Assembly: GCA_958435885.1 (NCBI GenBank)
Contig: CAUBHZ010000043.1
Span: forward strand, 1-9,514
Reading direction: 5' to 3'
Source: an uncultured Intestinimonas sp.
GTDB lineage: Bacteria; Bacillota_A; Clostridia; Oscillospirales; Oscillospiraceae
Length of the DNA: 9,514 nt
Part shown: positions 5,973 to 9,514 of the stretch, piece after piece
Layout: every line of letters begins with the position of its first letter
Numbering within the stretch: position 1 is the first letter of the stretch
Program-made: the position numbers and the translations under genes
The notes under the pieces: model-generated
Told to the model about the DNA's origin: nothing
The model's database searches: none
What the model saw: only the letters and a program-made list of their open reading frames with translations

Positions 5973-6995
5973 TTACCGGAAGAGCTCCGGGTGGGCAAAG
6001 TTGGCCACGCCGCCGCCGGTGTGGAAAAAGACCACGGTGTCCTCCTTGGTGAGGACCCCCTTGCGGATGAGGTCCACCATGCCGGCAAAGGCCTTGCCGG
6101 CGTAGGTGTGGCAGAGGATGAGGCCCTCAGTGCGGGCGGCCATGGACACCGCCTCCAGGGCGGCGTCGGTGACGGCGCCGTAGCCGGTGCCGATGTAGTC
6201 GTAGTTGACGGAGATCTGGTCGGCGGCAAACCGCTCCCCACAGCCCAGAAAGTCCATGGTGGCGTTGCACAGCTCGGCGATCTCCTCCTCCTTGGGCCGG
6301 GTGTGGTAACTGACGCTGATGCCCAGCATCTTGGTGTCCATGCCGGAAAGGCGCAGGCCGCACTCGATGCCGGCCTGGGTGCCGCCGGTGCCGGTGGCGG
6401 CGATGACATAGTCCGCCTTCACGCCCAGCTCCTTGAGCTGGTCACCCAGCTCGTCCACGGCGTTGATGTAGCCCAGGTTGCCCACGGGGGTGGCGCCCCC
6501 CAGGGGCATGAGTACGGGGTGCCGGCCCTTGGCCCGGTACTCCTCGGCGATCTTCCCGGTGATAGGGAAGACCCCCTGGATCTCCAGGTCCTCCACGTCC
6601 TGGGGCACGTTGGGCTCATAGCGCAGCTCGGCTCCCATCAGGTGGTCCAGCAGCAGGTTGCCCTGGAGGTCCCCCTGGGGAGGCTCTCCCTCCAGCACCA
6701 CCACCGCCTCCATGCCCAGCTTCCGGGCGGCGGCCACGGTCTGCCGCACCCAGTTGGACTGAAGGCCGCCCAGGGTGATGACGGTATCCGCCCCCTCTGC
6801 CGCCGCCTGGGGCAGCAGGAACTCCAGCTTCCGGGTCTTGTTCCCCCCGAAGGCCAGGGCGGTGAGGTCGTCCCGCTTGATATAGATCCTGGGTCCTCCC
6901 AGCAGGGCGGTCAGGTTGGGGGCGAACTCCAACGGCGTGGGCAGCGGTGTCAGACGCAGCCTGGGCTGTTTCGCCACGATCTCTTTGATGTCCAT
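5973..6995 (-). CDS. D-cysteine desulfhydrase-family PLP-dependent enzyme
   Basis: This 340-residue protein belongs to the fold-type II PLP family that holds D-cysteine desulfhydrase (D-cysteine to pyruvate, sulfide and ammonia) and ACC deaminase. Lys53 in GGNKTRKLEF is the expected PLP-binding lysine. GLQSNWVRQT (77-86) is the substrate-side loop, TGTGGTQAG (201-209) the phosphate-binding glycine loop, and FFHTGG (323-328) the C-terminal motif. Position 298-299 is Tyr-Ala rather than the Tyr-Glu of ACC deaminase, which argues against ACC deaminase. A Trp (82) stands where E. coli-type D-cysteine desulfhydrase has His (QSNH), so the substrate may differ; L-cysteate sulfo-lyase (CuyA) is in the same family and cannot be excluded. 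The ATG at 6995 has GGGGGT about 6-7 nt upstream and lies 28 nt after the lepB stop, so it is likely cotranscribed with lepB. Longer upstream codons only re-read lepB in another frame. Confidence 0.85.
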   Translation of the reverse strand: MDIKEIVAKQPRLRLTPLPTPLEFAPNLTALLGGPRIYIKRDDLTALAFGGNKTRKLEFLLPQAAAEGADTVITLGGLQSNWVRQTVAAARKLGMEAVVVLEGEPPQGDLQGNLLLDHLMGAELRYEPNVPQDVEDLEIQGVFPITGKIAEEYRAKGRHPVLMPLGGATPVGNLGYINAVDELGDQLKELGVKADYVIAATGTGGTQAGIECGLRLSGMDTKMLGISVSYHTRPKEEEIAELCNATMDFLGCGERFAADQISVNYDYIGTGYGAVTDAALEAVSMAARTEGLILCHTYAGKAFAGMVDLIRKGVLTKEDTVVFFHTGGGVANFAHPELFR

Positions 6996-7023
6996 ATCAG
7001 CACCCCCGATCAAAAATATGGAT

Positions 7024-7653
7024 TCAGGCTCTGGGCTGGGAGACGGACTCCACCACCCCGGCGTCCTGGAAGGGCAGCAGCACAAAGAGGGCCCGGCCCA
7101 GGATGCACCGCTCGTCCACCACCCCGATGTTGGGGGAGCGGCCGTCGGTGGAGTTGTTGCGGTTGTCGCCCATGACGAAGACGCAGCCCTCGGGCACCTC
7201 CACATGGGTGGCGTACTCCTCGGGCAGTGCCCGCATGGGTTCCAGGATATAGGGCTCGTCCAGGGCCACACCGTCCACGTAGACGGTGTTGGTATCGTAA
7301 TCGATGTCCACGGTCTGGCCCCCCACGGCGATGATGCGCTTGACGATGGGGGCGCCGTCCCGGAAGGTGTTCTTGCTCAGCACCACCACGTCGCCCTGGC
7401 CGGGCTCGTAGCCGATGGACTGGAGCAGGAGCATGTCCTTGTTGTGGAGGGTGGGCATCATGGACTCTCCGTCCACCCCGATGATGCGCCCCACGAAGGT
7501 GAAGACCAGGATGAGGCCCACCAGGGCCATCACCAGGGCCTGGAGCCAGAAATACATGTCCACCTTCATGGCGTCGCTGTCGGAGAGCTTGACGCCCTCC
7601 TCCTGTTCCTCCTCCGGCTCCTGGGCCGGGTCCAGCTTCCGTTCCTCGGACAA
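7024..7653 (-). CDS. lepB: Type I signal peptidase
   Basis: This 209-residue membrane enzyme removes signal peptides from Sec- and Tat-exported proteins on the outer face of the membrane. The cytoplasmic N-terminus is acidic (EPEEEQEEG, 12-20), followed by a single membrane helix (about 36-56, FWLQALVMALVGLILVFTFV). The catalytic serine is Ser64 in DGESMMPTL and the general-base lysine is Lys105 in IVKRIIAVGG. The conserved box MGDNRNNSTDGR is at 161-172. One membrane helix and a short length fit the Gram-positive type. The start is TTG at 7653-7651: an in-frame TGA lies just upstream, GGAG is about 11 nt before it, and the next in-frame ATG (residue 29) has no ribosome binding site. Its own promoter lies upstream, and the D-cysteine desulfhydrase-family gene follows after 28 nt. 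Confidence 0.94.
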   Translation of the reverse strand: MSEERKLDPAQEPEEEQEEGVKLSDSDAMKVDMYFWLQALVMALVGLILVFTFVGRIIGVDGESMMPTLHNKDMLLLQSIGYEPGQGDVVVLSKNTFRDGAPIVKRIIAVGGQTVDIDYDTNTVYVDGVALDEPYILEPMRALPEEYATHVEVPEGCVFVMGDNRNNSTDGRSPNIGVVDERCILGRALFVLLPFQDAGVVESVSQPRA

Positions 7654-7674
7654 GTGGGATCAACTCCAAATCAA

Positions 7675-7684
7675 GATAATTATC
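7675..7684. promoter_or_regulatory. 10-bp palindrome at the lepB transcription start
   Basis: GATAATTATC is a perfect dyad overlapping the predicted transcription start of lepB (near 7681). It could be a repressor site or a chance AT-rich palindrome. The position between the -10 box and the start codon leaves room for an operator. Confidence 0.3.
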
Positions 7685-7687
7685 GTC

Positions 7688-7716
7688 ATTATACCCCTTC
7701 AAAAGGGGGATTGCAA
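7688..7716 (-). promoter_or_regulatory. Predicted sigma-A promoter of lepB
   Basis: On the minus strand a -35 box TTGCAA (7716-7711) is followed by exactly 17 nt and a perfect -10 box TATAAT (7693-7688). The 17-nt spacer contains an inverted repeat CCCCTT-TTG-AAGGGG (7708-7694). Transcription should start near 7681 with a 28-nt leader. The spacer hairpin might also form at the end of the yhaN-like transcript, but it is not followed by a good U-run, so read-through from that gene is possible. Confidence 0.72.
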
Positions 7717-7735
7717 GGGAAAGGACGGGAGGCGC

Positions 7736-9514
7736 TCACCCCTCCAGGCGGGCCTTCTCCCGGCCGTGGCAGGTAAAGAGGAGAATCTGCCGCTCCCGGG
7801 CGAGGTCCTTGAGGCAGTCCAGGGCCAGAGCCATGCGGCCGTCGTCGAAGTCGGTGAGGGCGTCGTCCAGCACCAGGGGGGAGGGGTCCTCCGCCGGCAG
7901 GGCCAGCTCGCACACCGCCAGGCGCACCGCCAGGTAGAGCTGGTCCACCGTGCCCTGTGACAGGGTGATGGCCCGCCGGGGCAGCACCGCCCCCGCCTCC
8001 CGGGCGGAGGCCTCCAGCTCCCGGGTGAGGGCCACCTCCTGGGACTTTCCCCCGGTGAGGGCGGAGAAGCGCTCCCCCGCCCTCTGGCTCAGCCGGGGGG
8101 AGAACCGGGCCTGGAGGGCGGTATTGGCCTCCCGGAGGACCTCCAGGGCCGTCTCCAGGGCGGCGTACTCCCCCTGCCGCCGGGTCAGCTCCTCCCGGAG
8201 CTCCTCCTGCCGGTGCTCCAGCTCTTCCGGATCACCCAGGGCGGCGCGCTGGCCCTGGGCGTGGGAGAGCTCCTCCCGCACCCGCTGGAGCTCCCCCGTC
8301 ACCGCCGACAGGGCGGCGGCGGTCTGCTGGGGGCTGTGCTCCACCGGCGGCGGCTCGGGGCAGTCGGTGTCGCCGGTGCGCCGGACCCGCTCCAGGATCA
8401 CGTTGTTCTCCACCGTGGGGGTGGGGAGGGAGTCCACCAGCTTCTGGGCGCCCTCCACCTTCACCCGGGCGGTGGAGAGCCGTTCCTCCCGGGAGAGGCC
8501 CCGGGACAGGGCCGCCGACACCCCGAAGGCGTCGGTGACCTCGGGGGCGAAGCCGTGGACGAAGGTCAGCAGCTCCTGCCACAGCTCAGCCCGCTGGTCC
8601 TCCAGGTCCCGGATGGACTGCTCCAGCTGCCCGGCGTTCCGCCGGGCCTCCTCCGCCGCCGTCCACTTCTCCCGAAAGGCGTTGGCCTTCTCCAGGATAT
8701 CGTCGGGGAACTGGGCGCCGTACCGCTCCAGCAGGGCGGCACGCTCGGCCCGCCGTTTGGCGGCGGTCCGGCGGGCGGTGAGCAGAAAGATGGCTCCGGC
8801 CACGATGAAGCCGCCGGCGGCGGCGAAGAAGGGGACCGTCTCCAGCAGCACCGCCGCCGCGGCAAAGCCGGCGGCGGCCAGGAGGCAGACCGCCCCCGCC
8901 CCGTTGAAGCCGGCGGCGCCGGACTTCTCCAGGTCCCGGACCTTGGTGGCGTCGCCGCTGGCCTGCTTCCAGGCCTCGTCCGGGTTGAGGCCGGGGAACA
9001 GCGGGTCCACGGCGGCGGTCTCCGCCGCCTCCACCTGGGCCCGCACCGGCTCCCGCTGGCCCTTGGCCTCCTTGATGCTCAGGGCCAGAGTGTTGTAATA
9101 GGTCAGGTCTCCCTGGGCCTTCCGCAGCTCCTCCCGGCTGGGGAGATGCTCCCCCTCCAGGGCGGCCAGGGCCTCCTGGGCCTTCCGCAGCTCCTTTACA
9201 GCGGAGCTGTACTGCTCCAGCACCGCCCAGTCCCGCCGGGCCCGCTGGGCGGCCTGCTCGGCCTCCAGCTCCTCTTTCCGGGCCTCCAGGGCCTGGGACT
9301 GGACCTGGGCCTCCCGGAGCCGCCGCTGGTTCTGGACGGCGGCGCTCCTGGCGCCCTCCAGGGCGGAGAGCTCCTCCTCCAGCCGGGGGATGAGCCCGGT
9401 CTTATTGTGTTTGCGGCGGTTGAGCCAGCCCTTCAGGGTCTGCTCCGTCTCGGAGAAGGACACGTCCTCCTCCCCGGAGGACACCAGGGCGGCGATGCGC
9501 CGCTCCAGCTCCGG
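7736..9514 (-). CDS. YhaN-like SMC/Rad50-type ATPase, partial (N-terminus off right edge)
   Basis: The 592 visible residues are the C-terminal part of an SMC-like ATPase of the YhaN (AAA_27) kind, which usually works with an SbcD/YhaO-type phosphoesterase in DNA processing. Most of the visible part is coiled coil (about 40-170 and 250-480 in visible numbering, rich in Glu, Arg, Ala, Leu). It is interrupted at about 200-246 by two hydrophobic helices separated by a short turn. The C-terminal ATPase half is clear: the ABC-type signature LSQGTVDQLYLAVRLAV (518-534), the Walker B and D-loop PLVLDDALTDFDD (546-558), and an H-loop LLFTCHG (578-584). The Walker A motif must lie in the missing N-terminal part. 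The frame is open through the last base, with PELERRIAAL preceding the first in-window start-like codon, so no start is called. The partner nuclease gene would be expected upstream, beyond the window. The stop lies 82 nt before lepB. Confidence 0.88.
   Translation of the reverse strand, partial: PELERRIAALVSSGEEDVSFSETEQTLKGWLNRRKHNKTGLIPRLEEELSALEGARSAAVQNQRRLREAQVQSQALEARKEELEAEQAAQRARRDWAVLEQYSSAVKELRKAQEALAALEGEHLPSREELRKAQGDLTYYNTLALSIKEAKGQREPVRAQVEAAETAAVDPLFPGLNPDEAWKQASGDATKVRDLEKSGAAGFNGAGAVCLLAAAGFAAAAVLLETVPFFAAAGGFIVAGAIFLLTARRTAAKRRAERAALLERYGAQFPDDILEKANAFREKWTAAEEARRNAGQLEQSIRDLEDQRAELWQELLTFVHGFAPEVTDAFGVSAALSRGLSREERLSTARVKVEGAQKLVDSLPTPTVENNVILERVRRTGDTDCPEPPPVEHSPQQTAAALSAVTGELQRVREELSHAQGQRAALGDPEELEHRQEELREELTRRQGEYAALETALEVLREANTALQARFSPRLSQRAGERFSALTGGKSQEVALTRELEASAREAGAVLPRRAITLSQGTVDQLYLAVRLAVCELALPAEDPSPLVLDDALTDFDDGRMALALDCLKDLARERQILLFTCHGREKARLEG

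Noticed and set aside
5991..7175. Plus-strand open frame of 394 codons opposite the PLP-enzyme and lepB genes
   Set aside because: It spans two real genes on the other strand, has no domain signature, and starts inside the region just after a bidirectional terminator.
7010..7702. Alternative frame starting MKGYNDDNYLDLEL over lepB
   Set aside because: Its start lies within the -10/spacer region of the lepB promoter and its body is a Gly/Arg-rich shadow of the signal peptidase frame.
7950..9098. Plus-strand open frame of 382 codons opposite the YhaN-like gene
   Set aside because: Ser/Arg-rich antisense shadow of a coiled-coil gene; no motif or start signal.

Overview
The window is GC-rich coding DNA, and its gene content and protein style point to a gut-type Gram-positive anaerobe of the Clostridia, most likely Oscillospiraceae (the Flavonifractor, Pseudoflavonifractor or Lawsonibacter neighbourhood). 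The clues are an S-layer-homology protein, a surface protein with the stalk motif NYLKLRDVAYVLNGTAAQFN, a YhaN-type SMC-like ATPase, a Gram-positive-style type I signal peptidase, AGGAGG-type ribosome binding sites and AT-rich promoters set in GC-rich DNA. The genus is inference; no rRNA or other marker gene is present.

Layout, left to right. (1) Minus strand, 1-1556: psuK-psuG, a pseudouridine catabolic operon. psuG runs off the left edge. PsuK carries an N-terminal winged-helix-like DNA-binding domain, and its promoter has an inverted repeat over the -10 box. (2) Plus strand, 1692-5910: a lipoprotein, a secreted protein with three SLH-like repeats and its own strong promoter and terminator, then a Crp/Fnr-type regulator followed 41 nt later by a secreted beta-repeat plus stalk-domain surface protein. 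A 12-bp perfect palindrome sits at about -41.5 of the regulator's promoter. (3) A near-perfect bidirectional terminator at 5929-5966 separates the plus-strand block from the converging minus-strand block. (4) Minus strand, 5973-9514: the C-terminal part of a YhaN-like ATPase with two membrane helices inside its coiled coil (runs off the right edge), then lepB, then a D-cysteine desulfhydrase-family PLP enzyme.

PsuK phosphorylates pseudouridine and PsuG splits the product to uracil and ribose 5-phosphate. The middle block makes envelope or exported proteins, with one regulator probably controlling at least the last of them. LepB is the peptidase that would mature the secreted (non-lipoprotein) products. 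No rRNA, tRNA, CRISPR, insertion sequence or phage gene was seen. No stretch over 300 bases lacks a gene; the longest is 3746-3970, which holds a terminator and a promoter. I found no clearly new multi-gene system. The most interesting signals are regulatory palindromes placed exactly on or next to well-formed promoters, and the kinase/DNA-binding fusion of PsuK.
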